Shown here one piece after another: positions 1-9,044 of a DNA stretch of 64,000 nt (the first letter of the stretch is position 1; each line of letters starts with the position of its first letter). The notes beneath the pieces were generated by a model that worked only from the letters and a program-made list of their open reading frames with translations, had not been told where the DNA came from and searched no databases. The stretch spans positions 5,098 to 69,097 of the forward strand of contig CALAEV010000033.1 of assembly GCA_937892525.1 (NCBI GenBank), written 5' to 3'. Position numbers and translations under genes: made by a program. The stretch is from an uncultured Clostridia bacterium (lineage in GTDB: Bacteria > Bacillota > Clostridia > Oscillospirales > Acutalibacteraceae).

Positions 1-7
1 GCATTTG

Positions 8-2440
8 TTAGATTTTCTTTAATCTGTCAAGGTTTTTAAGGATATGTGGAATACCCTTAAGAATAATCTTAAGACCTTTACCGAGTTTGTCATCATGAAT
101 AATCATGATAAGACCTTCTGCCATTTCTGGGCTGAAAAGACCGAAACTCATTGAAATAAAGTTCTTGATTGGAAGCTGAGTAGCAACTGCACCAGCCATT
201 GTATCTGCACCAAGAAGTTTGATGAGAAGACGGTAGATTCTGCCACCCCATTTGCTGTCCTGTGAGTCCTCAATTGTGTTAAGAACTGTGAATGGAGCAT
301 TCTTATCTCTTTCTGATGGTGGTAATTCTTTACCGTAAACTGCCTTGAATGCGTCAGCACTTACATTCATAATGTCAGCACCGTAGTAGCAAGGAGCACT
401 CTGCTTGTAGTCAGGAACTTCTGCTTCAACTGTTGATTCAACGTTGATTGTTGCTTCAAGTTTAATATCACGGCTTGATGCACCAACAAGAATCTTGAAT
501 TCGCCACTTTCAACGTGCCAGTCGTTAATGTTTACATTGTAGTAAGCAAATGCACGTTTGTCGAGAGTGATTTCGATTTCTTTTTCTTCGCCTGCCTTAA
601 GGAATACTTTCTTAAAGCCCTTAAGCTCTTTAACAGGACGGTAAATTGTGCTTTCAACGTCATTAACATAAAGCTGAGCAACTTCTGCACCGTCAACGTT
701 GCCTGTATTCTTAACCTTGAATGAAACTGTAACTGTGTCAGTATCTTTAATGCTGTCTGCAGATACCTTCAAATCACTGTATTCGAATGTTGTGTATGAA
801 AGACCAAAACCGAATGGGAATGCAACTTCCTTGTTTGCTGTATCATAATACTTGTAACCTACATAAACGCTTTCTCTGTGTTCAACAGAAACTGTTGTGC
901 CAGGGAAGTAGTTGTAGCTTGAGTTATCAGAAAGTGCTAATGGATATGTTTCGCTGAGTTTACCACTTGGGTTAACATCGCCAAAAAGAATATCACAAAC
1001 TGCACTACCACCAGCCTGACCTGTAAGGAACATATTAAGAATTGCAGGAACTTTGTCAGCCCAAGGCATTTCTACTGCTGCGCCACCTGAAAGTACAACA
1101 ACTGTGTTAGGGTTAACTTTAAGAACTTCTTCAACAAGAACATTGTGCATTGGTGGGATTGAAAGATGATGTCTGTCAGCACCCTCTGTTTCGTATTCGT
1201 CAGTAAGACCAACGAATACAACTGCAACATCAGCATTCTTAGCAGCCGCTTTTGCTTCAAGAATAAGGTCCATTGATTTCTTTGCCTTGCATTTCTTGAG
1301 TTCATAACCCTTTGAGAATGTAAGGTTAATGCCCATATCTTTCATTGTCTGGTATGCATTGTCAAGTCTGATTGGGTTAATAAGTGATGAACCTGCACCC
1401 TGATAACGAGGTGTGTGCGCCATTTCACCAATAAGAGCAACTTTAGCATCTTTCTTAAGAGGAAGAAGATTGTTGTCATTCTTCATAAGAACCATACACT
1501 GACTTGCAATTTCGCGAGCAATATTGTGATGTTCATCGCTGTCATATGTATAAGTGCCACCAAGAACTGGCTCTGCTTTCTTTGTAAGTTCAATAATCTT
1601 ATCAACCGCAGCGTCAAGAACAGCTTCGTCAAGTTCGCCGTTATTTACTGCGTCAACAATAAGCTTTGTGCCGATACCTGAAGATGTTGGCATTTCAATT
1701 TCCTGACCTGCAATAAGACCAGGAACTCTTTCGTTTTCTGCGCCCCAGTCAGTAATAACAACGCCTTCATAACCCCAGTCATCACGAAGAACATCAGTAA
1801 GCAACCATTTGTTTTCAGCAGCATAAGTGCCGTTAAGACGGTTATATGAGTTCATAATAGTCCAAGGTTGAGCCTTTTTAACTGCAATTTCAAATGGAAG
1901 AAGATATGTTTCACGAAGTGTTCTTTCGTCAACAACTGCATTAACTGTCATACGACGAGTTTCTTGGTTGTTAGCAGCATAGTGTTTAAGAGAAGTACCA
2001 ATGCCCTTGCTCTGAACACCATTGATAAATGCTGCAGCCATTTCGCCTGCAAGAAGACCATCTTCTGAGAAGTATTCAAAGTTTCTTCCGCAAAGAGGAG
2101 AGCGTTTGATGTTTGTACCAGGTCCTAAAAGAACTGATACCTGTTCTTTTCTGCATTCGTCGCCGAGTGCTTCGCCCATTTTGTAAAGTAAGTCAGTATC
2201 CCATGAACAAGCAGTAGCAGAAGCTGTTGGGAAACAAATTGCAGGCAATCCCTTTAAAACATCTTTGTTTTGTTCAGGGTCGCCCTTTTTACGGATACCG
2301 TGAGGACCGTCGTTAAGTGAGATTGACTTGATGCCAACTCTCTCAACTGGTTGGCTGTGCCAGTAGTCAAGACCGTCGCACATACTTGCTTTTTCTTCAA
2401 GTGTCATCTGTGCGATAATGTCAGCGTGTTTAAGAGCCAT
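8..2440 (-). CDS. Glycoside hydrolase family 3 beta-glucosidase-like enzyme
   Basis: An 810-residue GH3 enzyme that releases terminal beta-linked sugars. The N-terminal barrel carries KHYAANNQE (about 152-160), and the ITDWGA motif places the likely nucleophile at Asp231. The alpha/beta sandwich follows, then a fibronectin-III-like domain (about 590-680, HRESVYVGYKYYD followed by FPFGFGLSYTTF). The last 100 or so residues extend beyond the usual fold and include a hydrophobic stretch rich in Met and Ile. There is no signal peptide, so the enzyme is probably cytoplasmic and acts on imported oligosaccharides. The start has an AAAGGAG ribosome site 8 bases upstream. The gene lies 48 bases behind rmuC on the same strand. 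Family assignment is firm; sugar specificity (glucose, xylose or other) cannot be read from the sequence. Confidence 0.93.
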   Translation of the reverse strand: MALKHADIIAQMTLEEKASMCDGLDYWHSQPVERVGIKSISLNDGPHGIRKKGDPEQNKDVLKGLPAICFPTASATACSWDTDLLYKMGEALGDECRKEQVSVLLGPGTNIKRSPLCGRNFEYFSEDGLLAGEMAAAFINGVQSKGIGTSLKHYAANNQETRRMTVNAVVDERTLRETYLLPFEIAVKKAQPWTIMNSYNRLNGTYAAENKWLLTDVLRDDWGYEGVVITDWGAENERVPGLIAGQEIEMPTSSGIGTKLIVDAVNNGELDEAVLDAAVDKIIELTKKAEPVLGGTYTYDSDEHHNIAREIASQCMVLMKNDNNLLPLKKDAKVALIGEMAHTPRYQGAGSSLINPIRLDNAYQTMKDMGINLTFSKGYELKKCKAKKSMDLILEAKAAAKNADVAVVFVGLTDEYETEGADRHHLSIPPMHNVLVEEVLKVNPNTVVVLSGGAAVEMPWADKVPAILNMFLTGQAGGSAVCDILFGDVNPSGKLSETYPLALSDNSSYNYFPGTTVSVEHRESVYVGYKYYDTANKEVAFPFGFGLSYTTFEYSDLKVSADSIKDTDTVTVSFKVKNTGNVDGAEVAQLYVNDVESTIYRPVKELKGFKKVFLKAGEEKEIEITLDKRAFAYYNVNINDWHVESGEFKILVGASSRDIKLEATINVESTVEAEVPDYKQSAPCYYGADIMNVSADAFKAVYGKELPPSERDKNAPFTVLNTIEDSQDSKWGGRIYRLLIKLLGADTMAGAVATQLPIKNFISMSFGLFSPEMAEGLIMIIHDDKLGKGLKIILKGIPHILKNLDRLKKI

Positions 2441-2488
2441 AATTCTTTCTCCTTTTCAAAAGTATATTACTTTTAATTAACATTTCTA

Positions 2489-3796
2489 TTATATATCAAC
2501 ACTATCGGTTTCGTCAAATAAAAGTTTTTCTGCCGAAACTGTGTCGATTGCTTCAACATTTTTAAGTTTTCTTTGAATGTAAATATTTTTACGCTCTGCT
2601 TCTTCCAAAGTTTTACCTGCATCTTCAACTTTTTTCTTTGCTTTAGCGAGCAAGTCCCCAAATCTTTCGTACTGTGCTTTTGCTGCACCAAGAATTTCAC
2701 GAACTTCGTTTGCCTTCTCGTTAATAGCAATTGTCTTAAAGCCCATTGAAAGAGAGTTAAGAAGTGCTGTGATTGTTGAAGGACCTGCAATCATAATATT
2801 GTAGTCATTCTGTAATTTTTCAGGAAGTCCTGTTCTTGATGATGCAATTTCTGCATAAAGCCCTTCAGTTGCAAGGTACAAAATTGCAAATGGTGTTGTG
2901 TCAGGCACATGAATATATTTTGTAATAGTTTTTGCTTCTTCAACAACTCTTTTTTCAAGTTCTTTTCTTGCAATTTTAACTGCGTCTGCATCTGCACGGT
3001 CTGCAGCATCACAAAGTCGCACATAGTCTTCCATAGGGAACTTTGAGTCAACCGGTAAGAAAATATCTTTGCCATCTTTCTCGCTTGATGGAATACGAAT
3101 TGCAAACTCAACTCTGTCAAGTGAACCAGGTACAGTAGCAAGGTTTTTCTCATACATATTAGGAATTGTCTGGTCTAAAATACCTTCAAGCTGAACCTCT
3201 GCCCAAGTACCACGAGCCTTAACATTTGTAAGCACACGGTTAAGGGCAGTAACATTTTCAGTAACACCTGTTGAAAGTGTCTGCATTTCGCCCAATGATT
3301 TGTGAAGATTTTCAAGCTGTGTGGCAACAGTTTTGAAAGAAGAGTCCAAACGAGTAGTAAGCGTTGACTGAAGTTTTTCATCAACAGTAACTCGCATTTC
3401 TTCAAGTTTTTTCTCGTTAGACTCCTGCATTTTTGCGATTGAAAGTTCAAGAGTTTTGTTCTGCTTGTCACTTTGCTCTGCATTCTTTTCGCTCATAGTA
3501 ACAAGCATTTCATTCATTTTTTCGCGATGCTCAAAATTGCCCTTGTTCATATTGTCAATGCGAGTAGACATATCGTCAAGACTCTTTTTAACATCTTCAC
3601 GGATTTCTTTATTGGAATTTTGGTTTTCAAGGCGGATTCTGTGGAATTCATCACCCATATTCTTGTTTATGTAATCAATTTTTTGTTCTAATGCCACATT
3701 GTTGTCAGTATTCTTTGTGTTTTTAAGTACAATTAAAAGAATGGCAACAGAAACAATTGAAATTACGATAGAAATTATCAATAAAATATCTGTCAT
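2489..3796 (-). CDS. rmuC: DNA recombination protein RmuC
   Basis: A 435-residue RmuC-family protein. Residues about 4-24 form a single membrane anchor, followed by a long charged coiled coil (about 30-170) and the conserved RmuC nuclease-like core (about 190-400), which includes the VDSKFPMEDY stretch and later AGPSTITALLNSLSMGF. In the family it limits inversions at short inverted repeats and is related to PD-(D/E)XK nucleases. Length and domain order are typical. It is transcribed toward the GH3 gene and may share a transcript with it, although the two have no obvious functional link. Confidence 0.93.
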   Translation of the reverse strand: MTDILLIISIVISIVSVAILLIVLKNTKNTDNNVALEQKIDYINKNMGDEFHRIRLENQNSNKEIREDVKKSLDDMSTRIDNMNKGNFEHREKMNEMLVTMSEKNAEQSDKQNKTLELSIAKMQESNEKKLEEMRVTVDEKLQSTLTTRLDSSFKTVATQLENLHKSLGEMQTLSTGVTENVTALNRVLTNVKARGTWAEVQLEGILDQTIPNMYEKNLATVPGSLDRVEFAIRIPSSEKDGKDIFLPVDSKFPMEDYVRLCDAADRADADAVKIARKELEKRVVEEAKTITKYIHVPDTTPFAILYLATEGLYAEIASSRTGLPEKLQNDYNIMIAGPSTITALLNSLSMGFKTIAINEKANEVREILGAAKAQYERFGDLLAKAKKKVEDAGKTLEEAERKNIYIQRKLKNVEAIDTVSAEKLLFDETDSVDI

Positions 3797-3937
3797 ACGA
3801 GATTTTCACTCCTATTAAGTAAAATATATACCTTATTATATCAAAATAATATAATAAAAGATAGTTTTTTATAAAAATTTTTATGAAATTGTAGCCATAA
3901 ATTATTTTCTTTGATATAATAACTTTTGGTGAATAAA

Positions 3938-5521
3938 ATGAATAAAAGAATTGTTGCTCTTTTTTGTGTGGCTGTGATAGTGATTGCTTCTTTCGCATCT
4001 TGCAAAAAAGAAGATACCACAAATAAATTCTTCGCTTGTGGAATTACTGAAATGCCAGAACATTTTGACCCACAGATTGCCGAAAGCGAAGTTGAGAAAA
4101 TGATATCTGTCAATACATTTGACGGTCTTTTTAAGCTTGACGAAAATAACACCCCCGTTAAATGTGCAGTTAAAGATTATAAAATCTCAACTGACGGACT
4201 TGTTTATACATTTTATCTTCGTGATGATATGCAGTATTACATTTCAAGTGGTGTAGAAGATTTTCTTGAAGAAAAAGGCGCGACAATCAATAAAAGTGTT
4301 ACTGCAAAGGACTTTGCATTTGGTATAATTCGCGCATTACTCCCTGAAACTGATGCTCCTGATTTTGAACTTTTAAGTGCAATTAAAAACGCCGTAAAAG
4401 TCCATAATGGCGAGTTAAGTGGTAATGAAGCAGGGGTTAAAGTAATTAATGATTATACGCTTGAAATTACTCTCGAAAGAAAAGATAGTAATTTCTTATA
4501 TGCTCTCACTCAACCTGTGTCCTTCCCTTGTAATCAGCAGTTTTTTGAAATTACTGCAGGTAGATACGGATTAGATGAAGAATATATAATTTCAAATGGT
4601 GGATTTTATCTTTCATCAATAAGTGAAGACAAAAATGCAGTTATAAATAAGAATACAGAATACAATGGTACATTTTCGGTGCTCCCAAGTGGAGTGGGCT
4701 TTTATTTGAATGCAACAACACTTGATATTGCTAAAAAAGTTGATGACGGAACTTATGATGTAGGCTTTTTCTATGAGGATAAAGACATTGATGAATTAGG
4801 TCGCTCTGTTGTAAAAACTGAACTTAAAAATGTTGCTTGTTCCCTTGTTTTCAATATGGCAGACGAAACTATACAGAACAACAGTTTGAGAACAGGACTT
4901 GTATCCTGCGTTGACATTTCTCTTGTTACTGAAAATCCATTAAAGTCAGTTTTACCGTCATATTATAATGTTGATAACAGTAAGTTGGAGTCACTTCCAT
5001 ACAATATTGATGTTGCAAGAAATAATATGCTTAAGGCGTTTGATGAACTTAAAATCAAAACCCTTGATATAGAAATAATTTGCACTAAAAAGTATGAAAA
5101 TACTGCAAAAGCACTTGTAAACAACTGGCAGAAAAATATTGGCGTTGAGCTTAATGGTATTGTAACAGTTCTTGAAGAAGCAGATTTTAATAAGCGTGTT
5201 GCAGGTGATGATTTCCAAGTTGCAATCTGTTCGTTGACAGTTGATAGCAATAATCCGTCAGAGTTTTTATCAATGTTTACAACTGACAATGAAATGAACA
5301 TTTCAAATTATAATTCGGACGAGTTTAACAGACTTGTTCGTGATTTAAAAAACTCACCAAACAACGAAAAAACAGTTTATTGTCAAAGCTATTTGCTTAA
5401 AAACGCAGTTGTTTTACCACTTTTTGAGGAAGCAACGATTTATGCAGTTCATAAAGACGCAAGTGGAATTTATTTTAGTGGTGAAAGCAGCAATATGTAT
5501 TTTTATAAAGCACAGAAATAG
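3938..5521 (+). CDS. Peptide ABC transporter substrate-binding lipoprotein (SBP_bac_5)
   Basis: A 527-residue extracellular solute-binding protein of the oligopeptide (OppA/DppA) type. The N-terminus is a lipoprotein signal: MNKR, a hydrophobic run, then the lipobox FASC, so the mature protein is anchored through the Cys. The body follows the family pattern (EMPEHFDPQIAESEVE near the N-terminus, the TVTAKDFAFGI-like stretch, then the hinge regions). A TTG at 3926 could extend the frame by four codons, but the ATG at 3938 has GGTGA just upstream and a TATAAT box at 3915-3920. No permease or ATPase genes adjoin it, so it is an orphan binding protein or works with distant components. It is followed after 12 bases by the DUF1015 gene. 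Confidence 0.88.
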   Translation: MNKRIVALFCVAVIVIASFASCKKEDTTNKFFACGITEMPEHFDPQIAESEVEKMISVNTFDGLFKLDENNTPVKCAVKDYKISTDGLVYTFYLRDDMQYYISSGVEDFLEEKGATINKSVTAKDFAFGIIRALLPETDAPDFELLSAIKNAVKVHNGELSGNEAGVKVINDYTLEITLERKDSNFLYALTQPVSFPCNQQFFEITAGRYGLDEEYIISNGGFYLSSISEDKNAVINKNTEYNGTFSVLPSGVGFYLNATTLDIAKKVDDGTYDVGFFYEDKDIDELGRSVVKTELKNVACSLVFNMADETIQNNSLRTGLVSCVDISLVTENPLKSVLPSYYNVDNSKLESLPYNIDVARNNMLKAFDELKIKTLDIEIICTKKYENTAKALVNNWQKNIGVELNGIVTVLEEADFNKRVAGDDFQVAICSLTVDSNNPSEFLSMFTTDNEMNISNYNSDEFNRLVRDLKNSPNNEKTVYCQSYLLKNAVVLPLFEEATIYAVHKDASGIYFSGESSNMYFYKAQK

Positions 5522-5533
5522 GGAGGAATATAT

Positions 5534-6775
5534 ATGGCAGTATTAAAACCATTTAAGGCAGTAAGACCTAAAGATGAATACGCTTCACAGGTTGGTGCTT
5601 TGCCTTACGATGTTATGAATTCAGAAGAAGCAAGAGAAATGGTAAAAGATAAACCATACTCATTCTTGCATGTTGATAAAGCAGAGGTGGATTTGCCACT
5701 TGGTATTGATATATATTCAAAAGAAGTTTACGAAAAGGCAAAAGAAAATCTTGACGCATTAAGTGAAAAGGGTATTTGCAAACAAGATGAAAAACCAATG
5801 CTTTATATTTATCGTCAGATTATGAATGGTCGTCAGCAGACTGGTATTGTAGGTTGTACTGCAGTTGATGATTATATCAACAATGTAATTAAAAAGCACG
5901 AATTTACAAGAGCCGATAAAGAAGCAGACCGTATCCGACACGTTGATACACTTGACGCAAATACAGGTCCTATTTTCTTAACACATCGTGAAAATAAGAC
6001 AGTTTCAGATATTACAGAAAACTGGAAAAACACTCACGCACCTTGCTATGATTTCGTAAGTGATGACGGTGTTTCACAGACAGTATGGGTAATTGATGAC
6101 GACGCAGTTATTGACACTCTCGTTAAAGAATTCGCAGAAATTCCATATCTTTATATTGCTGACGGTCATCACAGATGCGCTTCTGCAGTGCGCGTAGGTC
6201 AGCGTAGAAGGGGAGAAGGCGAGTATGATAAAAATGCAGAATTTAACTTCTTCTTGTCAGTTATTTTCCCTTGCGACCAGTTAAAGATTATGGATTATAA
6301 TCGAGTAATGGCAGACCTTAACGGCAACACAAGTGAAGAATTTATTGCAAAAATGAGCGAAAAATTTGTGGTAGAAGAAGCAACTACAAGCCCTTATGCA
6401 CCAGAAGAACGTCATACATTTGGTATGTGTCTTGATAATAAGTGGTATAAGGTAACTGCAAAAGCAGAGTTTATCAATGAAAATGACCCTGTTGAATGCC
6501 TTGATGTTTCAATCTTGCAAAATAATCTCATTACACCAATTCTTAATATTACAGACCCAAGAACAGATAAACGAATCGACTTTGTTGGTGGTATTCGTGG
6601 TCTGGGAGAATTAGAAAGAAGATGTGCTGAAGGAATGAAACTTGCATTCGCAATGTACCCAACTTCACTTAATGAACTTATGGATATTGCCGACGCAGGT
6701 CAGGTTATGCCACCAAAATCAACATGGTTTGAACCAAAACTCTTATCAGGATTATTTATTCATAAGTTATCATAA
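5534..6775 (+). CDS. DUF1015 family protein
   Basis: A 413-residue member of the DUF1015/COG4198 family, recognised by the N-terminal pattern with LKPFKAVRP and ALPYDVMNSEEA, the HEFTRADKEADRIRHVDTLDANTGPI region (in pieces, about 117-142) and ADGHHRCASAV near residue 210. The function is not established; the family is widespread in Firmicutes and the conserved His/Asp clusters suggest an enzyme. A strong GGGAGGA ribosome site lies 12 bases behind the lipoprotein gene, so the two are probably cotranscribed. The stop codon overlaps the start of the following transposase relic by one base (TAATG). Confidence 0.9.
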   Translation: MAVLKPFKAVRPKDEYASQVGALPYDVMNSEEAREMVKDKPYSFLHVDKAEVDLPLGIDIYSKEVYEKAKENLDALSEKGICKQDEKPMLYIYRQIMNGRQQTGIVGCTAVDDYINNVIKKHEFTRADKEADRIRHVDTLDANTGPIFLTHRENKTVSDITENWKNTHAPCYDFVSDDGVSQTVWVIDDDAVIDTLVKEFAEIPYLYIADGHHRCASAVRVGQRRRGEGEYDKNAEFNFFLSVIFPCDQLKIMDYNRVMADLNGNTSEEFIAKMSEKFVVEEATTSPYAPEERHTFGMCLDNKWYKVTAKAEFINENDPVECLDVSILQNNLITPILNITDPRTDKRIDFVGGIRGLGELERRCAEGMKLAFAMYPTSLNELMDIADAGQVMPPKSTWFEPKLLSGLFIHKLS

Positions 6776-6894
6776 TGAACGAGTTGCCAAAAAGAAAGAA
6801 TTTAAGATTAGAAAATTACAATTACAATGGAAATGGTTGTTATTTTATAACGATTTGTACTTATAATAAAACCCATTTGTTTGGCAGATATAAT

Positions 6895-6918
6895 GTAGGG
6901 GCGATTCACTAATCGCCC
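6895..6918 (+). repeat. REP-like hairpin repeat, copy A
   Basis: A 24-base element beginning GTAGGGGCGATT with perfect 8-base arms (6899-6906 against 6911-6918) and loop CACT. It lies within the transposase reading frame and contains the in-frame stop. It matches the reverse complement of the element at 7091-7114 at 23 of 24 positions. Confidence 0.85.
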
Positions 6919-7090
6919 GAAAAACACGCTGAAAACAGATGCGTTGATTTGAATTTATACGGTCAAATTGTTGAAAATGCAATTATAAGATTACCTGAAC
7001 GATATAATGAAATTGAAATTGTTAATCATATTGTAATGCCTAATCATATACATTTGCTTATTTCAATAAAGAATGATATTGATTCGGAGC

Positions 7091-7114
7091 GGGCGATTCG
7101 TGAATCGCCCCTAC
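7091..7114 (-). repeat. REP-like hairpin repeat, copy B
   Basis: Inverted relative to copy A. Perfect 9-base arms GGGCGATTC/GAATCGCCC flank a two-base loop. It is read in frame within the transposase as RAIRESPL, so the gene tolerated it as coding sequence. Confidence 0.85.
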
Positions 7115-7320
7115 AACGCACTTTGTTATCAAAATCAATTGGTTATCTTAAAATGAACGTGAGCAAAGAAATTCATAAATTAAATCCTTTGATTGATGTA
7201 TGGCAAAGGGGTTATATAGACCACATAATTCGTAATCAAACGGATTTTGAATATCATTGGAACTATATGGAATACAATGCGTTGAAAGAATATAAATAAA
7301 AACCGTTGGGATGTGATAAA

Positions 7321-7872
7321 ATGCGCGAAAATGAGCACGATAGCGAAAAGTATTTATTGCCATACGAAACAGGTTCAAAAAGCATAACAAAAATGTTGCC
7401 GATACTATTGGCGATGCTATTTTGCTTATCAATTCCAGGGTTTCCTATATGTATAATAATTCGTAATATCATTAGAGATGGAATAGAAAAAGATTTTCTT
7501 AATAATTTCTTGTGTATTATTCTTTTTGGCTCGTTTTTTGTGTTCTTTATTTATATTTTTACTTTTGCAGCTCATACTAAAATGGTTATTGATTTTGACC
7601 GAATGGAAATATGCTCTATTTTAAGAACGAAAGTAATTTATTGGGATGAAATCGAAAATCTAAATACTTGGGTAATAAAGCCACCTAATACAAGATATAA
7701 TCGTGGTTATAATACTGGCAAGTTTATTAAATTAACTTATTGCAAAAAAGGTTCGCACAAAAAGAAAACCGTTCAGATAGGAACTACCGACGAAAACTGC
7801 GAAATATTAAAAAACACAATATGGTATGCTTATGCGAAATATCATCCTGAATGCAGACAAGGGATTGAGTAA
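7321..7872 (+). CDS. Two-TM membrane protein of unknown function
   Basis: A 183-residue protein with two predicted membrane segments (about 30-50 and 67-90) and then a polar C-terminal domain of about 95 residues. That domain begins TKMVIDFDRMEICSIL and contains YWDEIENLNTW, a pattern like the PH-like domain of small bacterial membrane proteins that compare a field against a threshold. That resemblance is only suggestive. The ATG at 7321 is preferred over a TTG at 7306 because GGGATGTGA lies just upstream. It follows the transposase relic by 21 bases and is closed by a terminator. No function can be named. Confidence 0.7.
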   Translation: MRENEHDSEKYLLPYETGSKSITKMLPILLAMLFCLSIPGFPICIIIRNIIRDGIEKDFLNNFLCIILFGSFFVFFIYIFTFAAHTKMVIDFDRMEICSILRTKVIYWDEIENLNTWVIKPPNTRYNRGYNTGKFIKLTYCKKGSHKKKTVQIGTTDENCEILKNTIWYAYAKYHPECRQGIE

Positions 7873-7891
7873 TATTATATAACAATAAAAC

Positions 7892-7922
7892 AACGGTGGG
7901 GTTTACTTTCACCGTTATTTTA
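7892..7922 (+). terminator. Intrinsic terminator
   Basis: Arms AACGGTG (7892-7898) and CACCGTT (7910-7916) followed by a T-rich tail, just after the two-TM protein gene. Confidence 0.7.
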
Positions 7923-8003
7923 TTGTCAATTTGCACAAAAACATATGTGACAAATTGTAAATTTGTGCCAAAGGACGAAAGTTAAAAATTTAACAATTTA
8001 ATA

Positions 8004-8032
8004 TTGACTTTGCCTTTTTGCTATTGTAATAT
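8004..8032 (+). promoter_or_regulatory. Sigma-A promoter for the YczE-like gene
   Basis: TTGACT at 8004-8009 and TAATAT at 8027-8032, separated by 17 bases, about 60 bases before the start codon at 8095. Confidence 0.65.
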
Positions 8033-8094
8033 ATTCACAAATCAAAGCGTATTTGATTGTGCAAAATACATAAAGAAAAGGCGAATACTCAAAA

Positions 8095-8823
8095 ATGGCA
8101 AAAATCTTAAAACAAATGAATCCAATTAAACTTATTTCACAGAAAGACGGAGCAAAAAGAATAGCAATAATGTTTATGAGCATTTTGCTTATGGGTTTTG
8201 CAGTTTCTATTTTTTCATATTCAGGAATGGGTGTTGACCCATTTACAGCACTTAATATGAGTATAAGTGCAAAATTCGGTATCAGCTTCGGCTTTTTACA
8301 GATGTGCGTGAATGGTATTGTGCTTGTATTAGTGGCACTTACTGCAGACAGACTAATAAATGTTGGCACAATTGTAAATATGGTAGGTGTTGGTTATGTG
8401 TGCGAGTTTTTCACAAGCTTTTATAATCAGTTTTTACCAAAAGAAAATCCATTTGCAGTAAGACTTGTACTTATGGTGTTAGGTGTATTCCTTTTAAGTC
8501 TTTCAGCCTCACTTTATTTTAACTGTAATGTAGGCGTTTCACCTTATGACGCATTAGGATTTGTAATGGAAGAAAAAATAAAAGTTAAGTATAGATGGTG
8601 TAGAGTTGCAACTGACCTTATTTGTACATTAGTAGCTTTCTTGCTTGGTGGTCCAATAGGTATAGGTACTGTTGTTACTGCCTTCTTTATGGGACCTGTA
8701 ATTTCATTCTGTGACCATACAATTTCAAAGAAAGTGCTTCAGGCAAGATATAGATTTTTACACCACTTCACAGTTATAAGATATTACGATTTCAGTTATA
8801 TGCAGGATAATCGAATAGCATAA
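8095..8823 (+). CDS. YczE/YyaS/YitT-type integral membrane protein
   Basis: A 242-residue polytopic protein with five or six membrane segments. The family signature is the paired motif GMGVDPFTALNMSIS (about 43-57), repeated in weaker form as NVGVSPYDALGF near residue 145, showing an internal duplication. Homologues are uncharacterised membrane proteins of Firmicutes, sometimes next to transport or antibiotic genes. It is alone in its unit, with its own promoter and a strong terminator. The start codon has only a weak GGCG ribosome site, so a nearby alternative start is possible. No substrate can be inferred. Confidence 0.8.
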   Translation: MAKILKQMNPIKLISQKDGAKRIAIMFMSILLMGFAVSIFSYSGMGVDPFTALNMSISAKFGISFGFLQMCVNGIVLVLVALTADRLINVGTIVNMVGVGYVCEFFTSFYNQFLPKENPFAVRLVLMVLGVFLLSLSASLYFNCNVGVSPYDALGFVMEEKIKVKYRWCRVATDLICTLVAFLLGGPIGIGTVVTAFFMGPVISFCDHTISKKVLQARYRFLHHFTVIRYYDFSYMQDNRIA

Positions 8824-8851
8824 CTTTTTTCGTAATATTTCGAGGCACTTT

Positions 8852-8870
8852 ACACATTGTCTTGCAAAAA
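8852..8870 (+). repeat. Short dispersed repeat, copy 1
   Basis: ACACATTGTCTTGC followed by an A-run, just after the YczE-like gene. The same 14 bases and A-run recur at 18895-18914 after copA, with partial similarity on both sides. Confidence 0.5.
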
Positions 8871-8896
8871 ATTATATTCAGAATATATTTATTCAG

Positions 8897-8923
8897 GGTG
8901 GAGGCTTGCCTCCACCATTTTTT
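8897..8923 (+). terminator. Intrinsic terminator
   Basis: Perfect arms GGTGGAGG (8897-8904) and CCTCCACC (8909-8916), loop CTTG, then a run of T. Confidence 0.85.
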
Positions 8924-8993
8924 TATGCAATAAACAAGAAAACTTTATAAATCTTTATTTGATATATTTCTTTCAAAAGATAACAAATAAATA

Positions 8994-9022
8994 TTGACAT
9001 AATAGGTCGAATATGGCAAAAT
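8994..9022 (+). promoter_or_regulatory. Probable promoter of the prohibitin-like gene
   Basis: TTGACA at 8994-8999, a 17-base spacer and CAAAAT at 9017-9022. The -35 is perfect and the -10 is moderate. The start codon at 9045 follows an AGGGAGG ribosome site. Confidence 0.55.
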
Positions 9023-9044
9023 ATTATCAAAGGGAGGATTTATT

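Larger units (their letters stand above)
6775..7299 (+). pseudogene. REP-associated (Y1/HUH) tyrosine transposase, interrupted by one in-frame stop
   Basis: Reading in one frame from the ATG at 6775 gives MNELPKRKNLRLENY, then YFITICTYN, an in-frame TAA at 6910-6912, and then the rest of a Y1 transposase: VNHIVMPNHIHLL (the HUH metal motif), a KSIGYLKMNVSKEI stretch and WQRGYIDHIIRNQTDFEYHWNYMEYN at the C-terminus (about 174 codons in all). The stop lies inside a hairpin repeat whose sister copy, further down the same gene, has GAA at the equivalent place, so one G-to-T change explains the nonsense codon. Known relatives mobilise or maintain REP-like hairpins. An internal TTG at 6949 could start a shorter product, but it would lack the conserved N-terminus. 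It is probably inactive. Confidence 0.85.

Noticed and set aside
6949..7299. A short intact transposase starting at TTG 6949
   Set aside because: The reading frame continues upstream through a stop to a typical family N-terminus at 6775, so the short version is a fragment of a broken gene.
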